Origin: Methylocystis hirsuta
GTDB taxonomy: Bacteria; Pseudomonadota; Alphaproteobacteria; Rhizobiales; Beijerinckiaceae
Direction: 5' to 3'
Assembly (NCBI RefSeq): GCF_003722355.1
Contig: NZ_QWDD01000001.1
Coordinates: forward strand, 3,401,001-3,465,000
DNA: 64,000 nt
The translations under genes and the position numbers were made by a program. This document shows positions 7,833-19,900 of this stretch, piece after piece (the first letter of the stretch is position 1; the number at the start of each line of letters is the position of its first letter). The notes beneath the pieces are model-generated. The model had not been told where the DNA came from and did not search any database. It saw only the letters and a list, made by a program, of their open reading frames with translations.

Positions 7833-8948
7833 ATGCTGCGACCACTCCGAATAGGCATAACGATCGGGTTGTCGTCTCCGAACGAAAGCCTATGGATCAA
7901 TGGCATCAAGCAGAATGCGCTGTTCCTCGCGAAACTCTTTCAAAGCTCGCCCTTAAATCACGACGTCGTGCTGCTGAACACGACCAATGTGCGTCCCGAT
8001 TCACGAACAGAATGGGACATGCGCGCGTTCCCTATTGTTCAGATTGACGAATGTTCCCACAATCTCGACGTGTTGATTGAGCTCGGCGGACAAATATCCT
8101 ATTCGCAAACGCAGCGGCACAAGGCGAAAGGCGGGAAGCTTGTCAGCTACTGCTGCGGTCCAGAATATGTTCAGAACATCGAGGCGATGATCTTCGAGCG
8201 ACGGATGTGGGACAGTATTTTTGTCAACGCCGATTACGACGAGCTTTGGGTCATCCCTCAAGTCGCGGAATCGTCCTTGCATTTCCTGCAAACGTTCCGG
8301 CGATGCCCGGCGCGCATTGTTCCCTTCGTATGGGATCCCATGGCGCTGACGTCCATTGCGTCCGGCTACGCTTTTGGCGGCGAGTATCGGCCAGCAGGCG
8401 CGCCGAAGCGGCTCACGGTGATCGAGCCGAACATTGATGTGATGAAATTCTGTCTCTACCCGATCTTGATCGCGGAGCAAGCGTTCAGGCTGGAACCTAA
8501 TCGAATCGGCTTCCTGCATGTCGCGAACGCCGACCATTTGGTGCATCGCAATACCGAGTTTGCGAGCTTGATGCGGCATCTCGACATCGTCAAGGCGAAC
8601 AAGGCGAGCTTCATCGGTCGGGTGAAGACTCCGGAATTCCTCGCGGAATACACCGATATTGTCATCTCTCATCAGTGGGGTCTGCCGCTCAACTATTTCT
8701 ACTTGGAATGCTGCTGGCAGGGCTATCCGCTGATTCACAACGCCGAGCTCGTGAAGGACCTCGGCTACTATTATCCCGGTAACGACGTGGCCGTCGCGAC
8801 TCAGGCGCTGATCCACGCGCTTCGCCATCACGACGAAGCATGGGAGGCGTATCGCGACGAACAGCGCGCTGGGATCCAAAGATTTCTTGCGGTGAACCCG
8901 GAATTGGCGGCGCGATACGACGATTTGCTGTTCGAGCTCTGCGGGTAA
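7833..8948 (+). CDS. DUF2827-family protein, copy 1 (putative glycosyltransferase-like)
   Basis: A 371-residue protein homologous to those at 9086-10252 and 21502-22620. Shared blocks are an N-terminal RIGITIGLSS strand then LWINGIKQNALFL, a central EPNIDVMKFC, and a C-terminal VISHQWGLPLNYFYLE followed by GYPLIHN and GYYYPGND. The alternation of strand/helix blocks with a late glutamate/aspartate region resembles two-domain (GT-B-like) glycosyltransferases; that is inference. The start at 7833 places the first strand at the N-terminus as in copy 3. No signal peptide, so likely cytoplasmic. Confidence 0.8.
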   Translation: MLRPLRIGITIGLSSPNESLWINGIKQNALFLAKLFQSSPLNHDVVLLNTTNVRPDSRTEWDMRAFPIVQIDECSHNLDVLIELGGQISYSQTQRHKAKGGKLVSYCCGPEYVQNIEAMIFERRMWDSIFVNADYDELWVIPQVAESSLHFLQTFRRCPARIVPFVWDPMALTSIASGYAFGGEYRPAGAPKRLTVIEPNIDVMKFCLYPILIAEQAFRLEPNRIGFLHVANADHLVHRNTEFASLMRHLDIVKANKASFIGRVKTPEFLAEYTDIVISHQWGLPLNYFYLECCWQGYPLIHNAELVKDLGYYYPGNDVAVATQALIHALRHHDEAWEAYRDEQRAGIQRFLAVNPELAARYDDLLFELCG

Positions 8949-9085
8949 GCCACTCGCGCGCGAAGCGAAAAAGACAGCTTCTTAACCGGCATGAGCGGCC
9001 GAAATTCTGTCAAGACGCGCTCCTTCTCGGGCTGGAACCAACCTGCATGTTCTTGTGCGTGCCCGGCAGGCGCCCGCGCAGCCTA

Positions 9086-10252
9086 TTATTGCTTACCATC
9101 TTCGACCAGCTCGAGCAGCGCCGCGCTGTATGCGGCGACATTGCGTTCGCTGCAAGGATCGAGTTTCGCCAGAAATTGGCGCGCCTTCGCCCGGTATGTC
9201 CCGAGTGATCGATCATGCTCTCGATGAGCTTGCAACAGCGCGAGCGCGCCATCCTCACAATTGTAATCGTCATATCTGTAGCCGCAGTCATCCAGGAACG
9301 TCGAATTGTGAATGAGCGCGTACCCCCCATATAGAGTTTCGTAATACAAGTAGTTTTGGCCGTTGTGCCAGTGGTGGGAGACGACAGCGTCTGCTTGGCC
9401 AGGAAGGACGTCGAATATCGGCAGCCGCGGCTCGAAGGTGGCGAGACCGTGGTTGACGAGATCGAGACTGCGAGCAAATCCTATGAAGCCATGATGCTCT
9501 TTGAGCTTCATGGCGTTATAGACGCGGAGGTATTCGACGAATTGCCGATCGCGTCGGTAAGCGGTATCGCACAGCAGCATCGGCAAATGACAGGTCTTCA
9601 CCGAACAGATATTCGGCTCCAATATCGCAAGGCGCCACCTGCGCTGGCCTGGGCTATAAAAAAAGGAGTTTGTCTTGCCATTTTTCTCGAGCGCATGCTC
9701 GAGGAAAAACGGACTCCACAAATGTCGCATCACGCTCACCCGGGCGCGGAAGCCGTATTCGTAATAGCTTGCGCAGGTCTTTTCGAAGGCGGGAAGAGTC
9801 CAAATGACGTCGTAGGCCGTTCCGGACATCAGCATGCCATGTGGGAGCCCATACATCATGCGCTCGACGTCGATTATGAAGTCGTTGGCGACGTGCATAC
9901 CGACGATTTTTCCGCCACGGCAACGAAATTCTCTGCCCCAATCCGGATTGAGTTGCGCGCTCAATTCGATGACGACGTCGAGAGCGTTCATCGCTTCGTC
10001 GAGAGCGATGATCGGCGCAGGAGACCACGCAACAAAATCCCCTTGCGTCTTGGGGTCTCCGGGTCCCCCATTCACGACAAAGCATTGCTCGACCAAAGGC
10101 GACCGTTTGAGCAGCAGCACCAGAAAGTAACAATTTTGGAAGATGCCGTTTTCCCAGATGGATTGTTGGTCGTCGCGAATGTAGAGCGTCACGCCGACGC
10201 GCAGCTTTCGCTTGGCGCGCTGCGGATCGAGAGTAATTTCGGGTAAGATCAT
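9086..10252 (-). CDS. DUF2827-family protein, copy 2 (putative glycosyltransferase-like)
   Basis: A 388-residue homologue convergent with copy 1 (137 bases between stops). It carries IWENGIFQNCYFL, EPNICSVKTC, and VVSHHWHNGQNYLYYE followed by GYALIHN, aligning with the blocks of the other two copies. The N-terminus before the first strand is about 15 residues longer than in copy 3. An ATG at 10294 would add 14 more residues; the ATG at 10252 is preferred but has no strong ribosome site. It is transcribed away from the giant adhesin gene. Confidence 0.78.
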   Translation of the reverse strand: MILPEITLDPQRAKRKLRVGVTLYIRDDQQSIWENGIFQNCYFLVLLLKRSPLVEQCFVVNGGPGDPKTQGDFVAWSPAPIIALDEAMNALDVVIELSAQLNPDWGREFRCRGGKIVGMHVANDFIIDVERMMYGLPHGMLMSGTAYDVIWTLPAFEKTCASYYEYGFRARVSVMRHLWSPFFLEHALEKNGKTNSFFYSPGQRRWRLAILEPNICSVKTCHLPMLLCDTAYRRDRQFVEYLRVYNAMKLKEHHGFIGFARSLDLVNHGLATFEPRLPIFDVLPGQADAVVSHHWHNGQNYLYYETLYGGYALIHNSTFLDDCGYRYDDYNCEDGALALLQAHREHDRSLGTYRAKARQFLAKLDPCSERNVAAYSAALLELVEDGKQ

Positions 10253-10282
10253 TGCAACGGACCCTTGGAGCGCTTCCCGATC

Positions 10283-10379
10283 GCATGGACTCATGTGATC
10301 GATAAGGAATCGCTCAACATCAAATGTTGGAGCAGGTTCTCATCGAAAACGTCTGTCAACTTTTTCAGAACCTGCTCCA
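10283..10379. repeat. Palindromic intergenic element
   Basis: Contains CGATAAGGAATCGCTC followed by a 13-bp perfect inverted repeat, TGGAGCAGGTTCT at 10328-10340 and its complement at 10367-10379, around a 26-base loop. The composition resembles mosaic intergenic repeats common in Hyphomicrobiales genomes (from memory). It could form a stem downstream of neither neighbour, since both adjacent genes are transcribed away from it. Confidence 0.5.
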
Positions 10380-10865
10380 GTGTGTCGTGACAGGGTAGCG
10401 AATTCGCGATTCGATCGGCAAGGGCGCGCAAAGCCGAATAGCGGCGCGCGCGTCGATGGAAAAGGCGATGGGGTAGCGCTCCTTGGCGACCTTGGATGGC
10501 GCTCGCCCAAATGAGAAATCCGTATTCCGCAGCGCAGAGGGCGTTTTTTGCGGTTGTCGGAGCAAGATCTGGACGCCACGGGCGGTGCGAAAGACAAGAA
10601 GCTCACAGCAGAGATTTCACCGCAACGATCAAAGCGACCATAGTCGCGTGGATAGGATTGATCCATTGACGATGTCCGGAGCGGCCGTCATGTCCGACCC
10701 GCGCCTTGCCCACGCCTTGCCCCAAGTATCGGTCGGAAGATGCGACGCACAAGCTTAAGCTTGATCGTAAAGGTTGTTTAACTTTTCAGTACATGCATCA
10801 GAGAGATGCGCTGCGCCCTAAGTTTATGAACCAATGCAATAATTAGTCTTTTATTACGACAAACC
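10380..10865. other. Intergenic stretch upstream of the adhesin
   Basis: Nearly 490 bases with only short frames lacking family motifs. It includes a 14-bp perfect palindrome, CAAGCTTAAGCTTG, at 10750-10763. Base composition turns AT-rich from about 10765, consistent with a promoter region for the adhesin gene. Confidence 0.5.
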
Positions 10866-10895
10866 TTGACTGTGGTACTTTCGTAACAGTATTCT
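10866..10895 (+). promoter_or_regulatory. Candidate sigma70-type promoter of the adhesin gene
   Basis: TTGACT at 10866-10871 and TATTCT at 10890-10895 are separated by 18 bases in an AT-rich stretch, ending 56 bases before the first in-frame ATG. This is the best -35/-10 match upstream of the gene; it is a pattern match only. Confidence 0.4.
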
Positions 10896-10951
10896 GAAAT
10901 TCGTTATTTGCGAGCATGTAGACAATTGCAGCGCAAGCTTTTCCTTTTGTA

Positions 10952-13900
10952 ATGCAACGCGCACCGGGGGAACTCCGATCCGGGGGTGGCGCTTGGCCAA
11001 TTAGCGGGAGAATTCCCACGCGCGACGCGACACGATACGAGAGCTTGACCGCCGAGCGCGCCATTCGCGTGGCGGTTACGGGCGATTCGGCGCCGGGCGC
11101 GCAGGTGCGGCGGCGGGTGCTCGCTATTCTGCGCAAAGCCTTCCGTGTTTTGGGCTTCAAGCGGCGGTCGATCGGCCGACTCGGCGGCGGCGGCGTGGCG
11201 ATAAGCGACGTGCTCGCGTTTTTTGGACATGGCGGGGAGCACGGCTCGCGCGCAACGCGTTCGAACGGCCGCGGTCCGCCGTCCGCACACCGCTGGACGC
11301 CGTCTTTATCCTGGCGTTCCACGGCCTTGTCGAAAGCTGTCCTCGGTTCGCTCGTCTTTTCGAGCTCGAGTCTTGTTCTGAATGTTCAGAATGCAAACGC
11401 CGCAGTCGCTCTTACCGGCGCATTCCTTTGTGCTAACGCCAATACTCAAGGGAGATATTTCCGGAACAATTTAGCCCTTACGGCCTACACCACTGGCCCT
11501 TGCACGTTTGGCAACTCTGGATTTGTTCCAGGCACCAATACCTATGCGTTGATAGGGTCTAGCGGCGTGACCGCCAACGGAACCGGTGGGGTCTTTAACA
11601 ACTCAACCGGCCAGATTCAGTTTTTTCCTGGTGGAACGTCGACTTCAGCCCTGACGCTTTCGGGGGGAACAGACGTTATTACGTCAGCGGCAGGGGTAAC
11701 GATTTCCGGCGTCGCCGCTCAGGCGCTGTCGCCGACAAGCACCTACGCCGTGAACGGCGGCCAGCTTTATTCGGTTTCCACGAGTCTATCGACCGGGCTC
11801 TCGACGACGAACAGCACTGTGACGACGCTGTCGACCTCCGCCTCGAGCGGCGTTGCTTCCTTGTCGACTGGGCTTTCAACCACGAACAGCAGTGTGGCGA
11901 CGCTGTCGACTTCCGCGTCGAGCGGCGTCGCTTCGCTGTCGACGGGCGTCAGCACGGCGCAGTCGGGCGTCGCCTCGCTGTCGACCGGGCTCTCGACGAC
12001 GAACAGCACTGTGGCGACGTTGTCGACCTCTACGTCGAGCGGGCTCTCGACCACGAACAGCACTCTGACGTCGCTGTCGACCTCTACGTCGAGCGGCGTC
12101 GCCTCGCTGTCGACGGGCGTCAGCACAGCGCAGTCGGGCGTCGCCTCGCTGTCCACCGGGCTCTCGACGACGAACAGCACTGTGGCGACGTTGTCGACAG
12201 GCGTCAGCACGGCGCAGTCGGGCGTCGCTTCGCTATCGACGGGTCTTTCGACGACAAACAGCAGCGTGGCGACGCTGTCGACTTCCACATCGACCGGCCT
12301 CAGCACGGCGCAGAGCGGCGTGGCTTCCTTGTCGACTGGGCTCTCGACGACAAACAGCAGCGTGACGTCGCTGTCGACCTCTTCGTCGAGCGGCGTCGCC
12401 TCGCTATCGACCGGCCTGTCGACGACGAACAGCAGTGTGGCGACGTTGTCGACCTCCACATCGAGCGGCGTGGCGTCGCTATCGACGGGCGTCAGCACGG
12501 CGCAATCAGGCGTCGCCTCGCTATCGACGGGTCTGTCGACGACGAACAGCACTGTGACGTCGCTGTCGACCTCTACGTCGAGCGGCGTCGCTTCGCTGTC
12601 GACGGGCGTCAGCACGGCGCAGTCAGGCGTCGCCTCGCTATCGACGGGTCTGTCGACAACAAACAGCGACCTGGCGACTCTGTCGACTTCCGCGTCGACG
12701 GGCCTTTCGACGACGAACAGCACTGTGGCGACACTGTCGACCTCTACGTCGAGCGGCGTCGCCTCACTCTCAACTGGGCTTTCGACGACAAACAGCAATG
12801 TGACGGCGCTGTCGACCTCTTCGTCGAGCGGCGTCGCCTCGCTATCGACCGGCCTGTCGACGACGAACAGCACTGTGACGTCACTGTCGACCTCCGCCTC
12901 GAGCGGCGTCGCCTCGCTGTCGACGGGCGTCAGCACGGCGCAGTCGGGCGTCGCCTCGCTATCGACGGGTCTGTCGTCGACGAACAGCAATGTGACGGCG
13001 TTGTCGACCTCCGCGTCAAGCGGCGTCGCTTCTCTGTCGACTGGGCTGTCGACTACGAACAGCGACCTGGCGACTCTGTCGACTTCCGCGTCGACGGGCC
13101 TTTCGACGACGAACAGCACTGTGGCGACACTGTCGACTTCCGCTTCGAGCGGCGTCGCCTCGCTTTCGACGGGCGTCAGCACGGCGCAGTCGGGCGTCGC
13201 CTCGCTGTCGACCGGGCTCTCGACGACGAACAGCACTGTGGCGACGTTGTCGACTTCCACATCGACCGGCCTCAGCACGGCGCAGAGCGGCGTGGCTTCC
13301 TTGTCGACTGGGCTCTCGACGACGAACAGCACTGTGACGTCGCTGTCGACCTCTACGTCGAGCGGCGTCGCTTCGCTGTCGACGGGCGTCAGCACGGCGC
13401 AGTCAGGCGTCGCCTCGCTATCGACGGGTCTGTCGACAACAAACAGCGACCTGGCGACTCTGTCGACTTCCGCGTCGACGGGCCTTTCGACGACGAACAG
13501 CACTGTGGCGACACTGTCGACCTCCGCTTCGAGCGGCGTCGCCTCGCTGTCGACGGGCGTCAGCACGGCGCAATCGGGCGTCGCCTCGCTGTCGACCGGG
13601 CTGTCGACGACAAACAGCAGCGTGGCGACACTGTCGACCTCCGCCTCGAGCGGAGTCGCCTCGCTTTCGACGGGCGTCAGCACGGCGCAGTCGGGCGTCG
13701 CTTCGCTATCGACGGGTCTTTCGACGACAAACAGCACTGTGGCGACACTGTCGACTTCCGCCTCGAGCGGCGTCGCCTCGCTGTCGACCGGGCTCTCGAC
13801 GACGAACAGCACTGTGGCGACGTTGTCGACGGGCGTCAGCACCGCGCAGTCGGGCGTCGCCTCGTTGTCGACGGGCCTCTCGACGACGAACAGCAGCGTG

Positions 13901-16900
13901 GCGACGCTGTCGACTTCCACATCGACCGGCCTCAGCACGGCGCAGAGCGGCGTTGCTTCCTTGTCGACTGGGCTTTCGACAACGAACAGCAGCGTGGCGA
14001 CACTGTCGACTTCCGCCTCGAGCGGCGTCGCCTCGCTATCGACCGGCCTGTCGACGACGAACAGCAATGTGACGTCACTGTCGACCTCCGCCTCGAGCGG
14101 CGTCGCCTCGCTGTCGACGGGCGTCAGCACGGCGCAGTCGGGCGTCGCCTCGCTGTCGACCGGGCTCTCGACGACGAACAGCACTGTGGCGACGCTGTCG
14201 ACCTCTATGTCGAGCGGAGTCGCCTCGCTGTCGACGGGCGTCAGCACCGCGCAGTCAGGCGTCGCCTCGCTGTCCACCGGGCTCTCGACGACGAACAGCA
14301 GCGTGACGGCGTTGTCGACTTCAGCGTCGAGCGGCGTGGCGTCGCTATCGACGGGCCTCTCGACGACAAACAGCACTGTGACGGCGTTGTCGACTTCCGC
14401 GTCGAGCGGCGTGGCTTCGCTATCGACGGGCGTCAGCACGGCGCAGTCGGGCGTCGCTTCGCTGTCCACCGGGCTCTCGACGACAAACAGCAGTGTGGCG
14501 ACGCTGTCGACTTCCACATCGAGCGGCGTCGCCTCGCTATCGACGGGTCTGTCGTCGACGAACAGCAGTGTGGCGACGCTGTCGACTTCCGCGTCGAGCG
14601 GCGTCGCTTCGCTGTCGACGGGCGTCAGCACGGCGCAGTCGGGCGTCGCCTCGCTGTCCACCGGGCTCTCGACGACGAACAGCACTGTGGCGACGTTGTC
14701 GACGGGCGTCAGCACGGCGCAGTCGGGCGTCGCTTCGCTATCGACGGGTCTTTCGACGACAAACAGCAGCGTGGCGACGCTGTCGACCTCTACGTCGAGC
14801 GGCGTCGCCTCGCTATCGACCGGCCTCTCGACCACGAACAGCACTGTGACGACGCTGTCGACCTCCGCGTCGAGCGGCGTGGCTTCCTTGTCCACTGGCC
14901 TCTCGACGACAAACAGCAGCGTGGCGACACTGTCGACTTCCGCCTCGAGCGGCGTCGCCTCGCTGTCGACGGGCGTCAGCGCGGCGCAGTCAGGCGTCGC
15001 CTCGCTATCGACGGGTCTGTCGACAACAAACAGCGACCTGGCGACTCTGTCGACTTCCGCGTCGACGGGCCTTTCGACGACGAACAGCACTGTGGCGACA
15101 CTGTCGACCTCCGCCTCGAGCGGCCTCAGCACGGCGCAGAGCGGCGTTGCTTCCTTGTCGACTGGGCTTTCGACGACAAACAGCAATATGACGACGCTGT
15201 CGACTTCCACATCGAGCGGCGTCGCTTCATTGTCGACCGGCCTCTCGACGACAAACAGCAATGTGACGTCACTGTCGACCTCCACATCGAGCGGCGTGGC
15301 GTCGCTATCGACGGGCGTCAGCACGGCGCAATCGGGCGTCGCCTCGCTATCGACGGGTCTGTCGTCGACGAACAGCAGCGTGACGACGTTGTCGACCTCC
15401 GCGTCAAGCGGCGTCGCCTCGCTGTCGACGGGTCTTTCGACGACAAACAGCAGCGTGGCGACGCTGTCGACCTCCGCTTCGAGCGGCGTGGCTTCTCTGT
15501 CGACGGGCGTCAGCACGGCGCAGTCGGGCGTCGCCTCGCTGTCCACCGGGCTCTCGACGACAAACAGCAGCGTGGCGACGCTGTCGACCTCCGCGTCGAG
15601 CGGCGTCGCTTCGCTGTCGACGGGCGTCAGCACCGCGCAGTCGGGCGTCGCCTCGTTGTCGACGGGCCTCTCGACGACGAACAGCAATGTGACGTCACTG
15701 TCGACCTCCGCTTCGAGCGGCGTGGCGTCGCTATCGACGGGCGTCAGCACGGCGCAATCGGGCGTCGCCTCGCTGTCGACGGGCCTGTCGACGACGAACA
15801 GCAGCGTGGCGACGCTGTCGACTTCCGCCTCGAGCGGCGTCGCCTCGCTGTCGACGGGCGTCAGCGCGGCGCAGTCAGGCGTCGCCTCGCTATCGACGGG
15901 TCTGTCGACAACAAACAGCGACCTGGCGACTCTGTCGACATCCGCGTCGACGGGCCTTTCGACGACGAACAGCACTGTGGCGACACTGTCGACCTCCGCT
16001 TCGAGCGGCCTCAGCACGGCGCAGAGCGGCGTTGCTTCCTTGTCGACTGGGCTTTCGACGACAAACAGCAATATGACGACGCTGTCGACTTCCGCCTCGA
16101 GCGGCGTCGCCTCGCTGTCGACCGGCCTCTCGACGACAAACAGCAATGTGACGTCACTGTCGACCTCCACATCGAGCGGCGTGGCGTCGCTATCGACGGG
16201 CGTCAGCACGGCGCAATCGGGCGTCGCCTCGCTATCGACGGGTCTGTCGTCGACGAACAGCAGCGTGACGACGTTGTCGACCTCCGCGTCAAGCGGCGTC
16301 GCTTCTCTGTCGACTGGGCTGTCGACGACGAACAGCGACCTGGCGACTCTGTCGACTTCCACATCGAGCGGCGTCGCTTCATTGTCGACGGGCCTCTCGA
16401 CGACAAACAGCAATATAACGTCGCTGTCGACCTCCGCGTCCACCGGGCTGTCGACGACGAACAGCACTGTGGCGACGCTGTCGACCTCTACGTCGAGCGG
16501 CGTCGCCTCGCTGTCGACGGGCGTCAGCGCGGCGCAGTCGGGCGTCGCCTCGCTATCGACGGGTCTGTCGTCGACGAACAGCAATGTGACGGCGTTGTCG
16601 ACCTCTACGTCGAGCGGAGTCGCTTCGCTATCGACGGGCGTCAGCACGGCGCAGTCAGGCGTCGCGTCCCTGTCCACCGGGCTCTCGACGACGAACAGCA
16701 GCGTGACGGCGTTGTCGACCTCCACGTCCACCGGGCTGTCGACGACGAACAGCACTGTGACGTCGTTGTCGACCTCCGCCTCGAGCGGCGTGGCTTCTCT
16801 GTCGACTGGGCTCTCGACGACGAACAGCACTGTGGCGACGCTGTCGACTTCCGCGTCGAGCGGCGTCGCTTCGCTGTCGACGGGCGTCAGCGCGGCGCAG

Positions 16901-19900
16901 TCAGGCGTCGCCTCGCTATCGACGGGTCTGTCGACAACAAACAGCGACCTGGCGACTCTGTCGACTTCCGCGTCGACGGGCCTTTCGACGACGAACAGCA
17001 CTGTGGCGACACTGTCGACCTCCGCGTCGAGCGGCGTGGCTTCCTTGTCGACTGGGCTTTCGACGACAAACAGCAATGTGACGGCGTTGTCGACCTCTAC
17101 GTCGAGCGGGCTCTCGACGACGAACAGCAATGTGACGTCACTGTCGACCTCCACATCGAGCGGCGTGGCGTCGCTATCGACGGGCGTCAGCACGGCGCAG
17201 TCGGGCGTCGCCTCGCTATCGACCGGGCTCTCGACGACGAACAGCAATGTGACGTCACTGTCGACCTCCACATCGAGCGGCGTGGCGTCGCTATCGACGG
17301 GCGTCAGCACGGCGCAGTCGGGCGTCGCCTCGCTATCGACCGGGCTCTCGACGACGAACAGCACTGTGGCGACGTTGTCGACCTCTACGTCGAGCGGCGT
17401 CGCCTCGCTGTCGACGGGCGTCAGCGCGGCGCAGTCAGGCGTCGCCTCGCTATCGACGGGTCTGTCGACAACAAACAGCGACCTGGCGACTCTGTCGACT
17501 TCCGCGTCGACGGGCCTTTCGACGACGAACAGCACTGTGGCGACACTGTCGACCTCCGCTTCGAGCGGCGTTGCTTCCTTGTCGACTGGGCTTTCGTCGA
17601 CGAACAGCAATGTGACGGCGTTGTCGACCTCCGCGTCAAGCGGCGTCGCTTCTCTGTCGACTGGGCTGTCGACTACGAACAGCGACCTGGCGACTCTGTC
17701 GACTTCCGCGTCGACGGGCCTTTCGACGACGAACAGCACTGTGGCGACGCTGTCGACTTCCGCCTCGAGCGGCGTCGCCTCGCTGTCGACGGGCGTCAGC
17801 ACGGCGCAATCGGGCGTCGCCTCGCTGTCGACCGGGCTGTCGACGACAAACAGCAGCGTGGCGACACTGTCGACCTCCGCCTCGAGCGGCGTCGCCTCGC
17901 TGTCGACGGGCGTCAGCGCGGCGCAGTCAGGCGTCGCCTCGCTATCGACGGGTCTGTCGACAACAAACAGCGACCTGGCGACTCTGTCGACTTCCGCGTC
18001 GACGGGCCTTTCGACGACGAACAGCACTGTGGCGACACTGTCGACCTCCGCTTCGAGCGGCGTTGCTTCCTTGTCGACTGGGCTTTCGACGACAAACAGC
18101 AATGTGACGGCGCTGTCGACTTCCACATCGACCGGCCTCAGCACGGCGCAGTCGGGCGTCGCTTCGCTATCGACGGGTCTTTCAACGACAAACAGCAGCG
18201 TGACGACGTTGTCGACTTCCACATCGACCGGCCTCAGCACGGCGCAGAGCGGCGTTGCTTCCTTGTCGACTGGGCTTTCGACGACGAACAGCAGCGTGGC
18301 GACACTGTCGACCTCCGCGTCGAGCGGCGTGGCTTCGCTGTCGACGGGCGTCAGCACGGCGCAGTCGGGCGTCGCCTCGCTGTCCACCGGGCTGTCGACG
18401 ACGAACAGCACTGTGACGTCGTTGTCGACTTCCGCGTCAAGCGGCGTGGCTTCGCTGTCGACGGGCGTCAGCACGGCGCAATCGGGCGTCGCCTCGCTGT
18501 CGACTGGGCTTTCGACGACGAACAGCAGCGTGGCGACACTGTCGACCTCCGCGTCGAGCGGCGTGGCTTCGCTGTCGACGGGCGTCAGCACGGCGCAGTC
18601 GGGCGTCGCCTCGCTGTCCACCGGGCTCTCGACGACGAACAGCAATGTTGCGTCGCTGTCGTCCTCTACGTCGAGCGGCGTCGCCTCGCTATCGACCGGC
18701 CTCTCGACGACAAACAGCACTGTGACGGCGTTGTCGACTTCCGCGTCGAGCGGCGTGGCTTCGCTATCGACGGGCCTCAGCACGGCGCATAGCGGCGTTG
18801 CTTCCTTGTCGACTGGGCTTTCGACGACAAACAGCACTGTGACGGCGCTGTCGACCTCCGCCTCGAGCGGCGTCGCCTCGCTGTCGACGGGCGTCAGCGC
18901 GGCGCAGTCAGGCGTCGCCTCGCTATCGACGGGTCTGTCGACAACAAACAGCGACCTGGCGACTCTGTCGACTTCCGCGTCGACGGGCCTTTCGACGACG
19001 AACAGCACTGTGGCGACACTGTCGACCTCCGCTTCGAGCGGCGTTGCTTCCTTGTCGACTGGGCTTTCGACGACAAACAGCAATGTGACGGCGCTGTCGA
19101 CCTCTACGTCGAGCGGGCTCTCGACGACGAACAGCAATGTGACGTCACTGTCGACCTCCACATCGAGCGGCGTGGCGTCGCTATCGACGGGCGTCAGCAC
19201 GGCGCAGTCGGGCGTCGCCTCGCTATCGACCGGCCTCTCGGCGACGAACAGCGACCTGGCGACTCTGTCGACTTCCACATCGAGCGGCGTCGCTTCATTG
19301 TCGACGGGCCTCTCGACGACAAACAGCAATGTAACGTCGCTGTCGACTTCCGCCTCGAGCGGCGTCGCCTCGCTGTCGACTGGGCTCTCGACGACGAACA
19401 GCACTGTGACGGCGTTGTCGACATCCGCCTCGAGCGGCGTGGCTTCGCTATCGACGGGCGTCAGCACGGCGCAGTCGGGCGTCGCCTCGCTGTCGACCGG
19501 GCTCTCGACGACGAACAGCACTGTGGCGACGCTGTCGACCTCTACGTCGAGCGGAGTCGCTTCGCTATCGACGGGCGTCAGCACGGCGCAGTCAGGCGTC
19601 GCGTCCCTGTCCACCGGGCTCTCGACGACGAACAGCAGCGTGACGGCGTTGTCGACCTCCACGTCCACCGGGCTGTCGACGACGAACAGCACTGTGACGT
19701 CGTTGTCGACTTCCGCGTCAAGCGGCGTGGCTTCGCTGTCGACGGGCGTCAGCACGGCGCAATCGGGCGTCGCCTCGCTATCGACGGGTCTGTCGACAAC
19801 AAACAGCGACCTGGCGTCTCTGTCGACTTCCGCGTCGACGGGCCTTTCGACGACGAACAGCACTGTGGCGACACTGTCGACTTCCACATCGACCGGCCTC

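Noticed and set aside
10380..10680. Possible transposase remnant upstream of the adhesin
   Set aside because: Frames on both strands lack any recognisable transposase motif; only the adjacent palindromic element is supportable.
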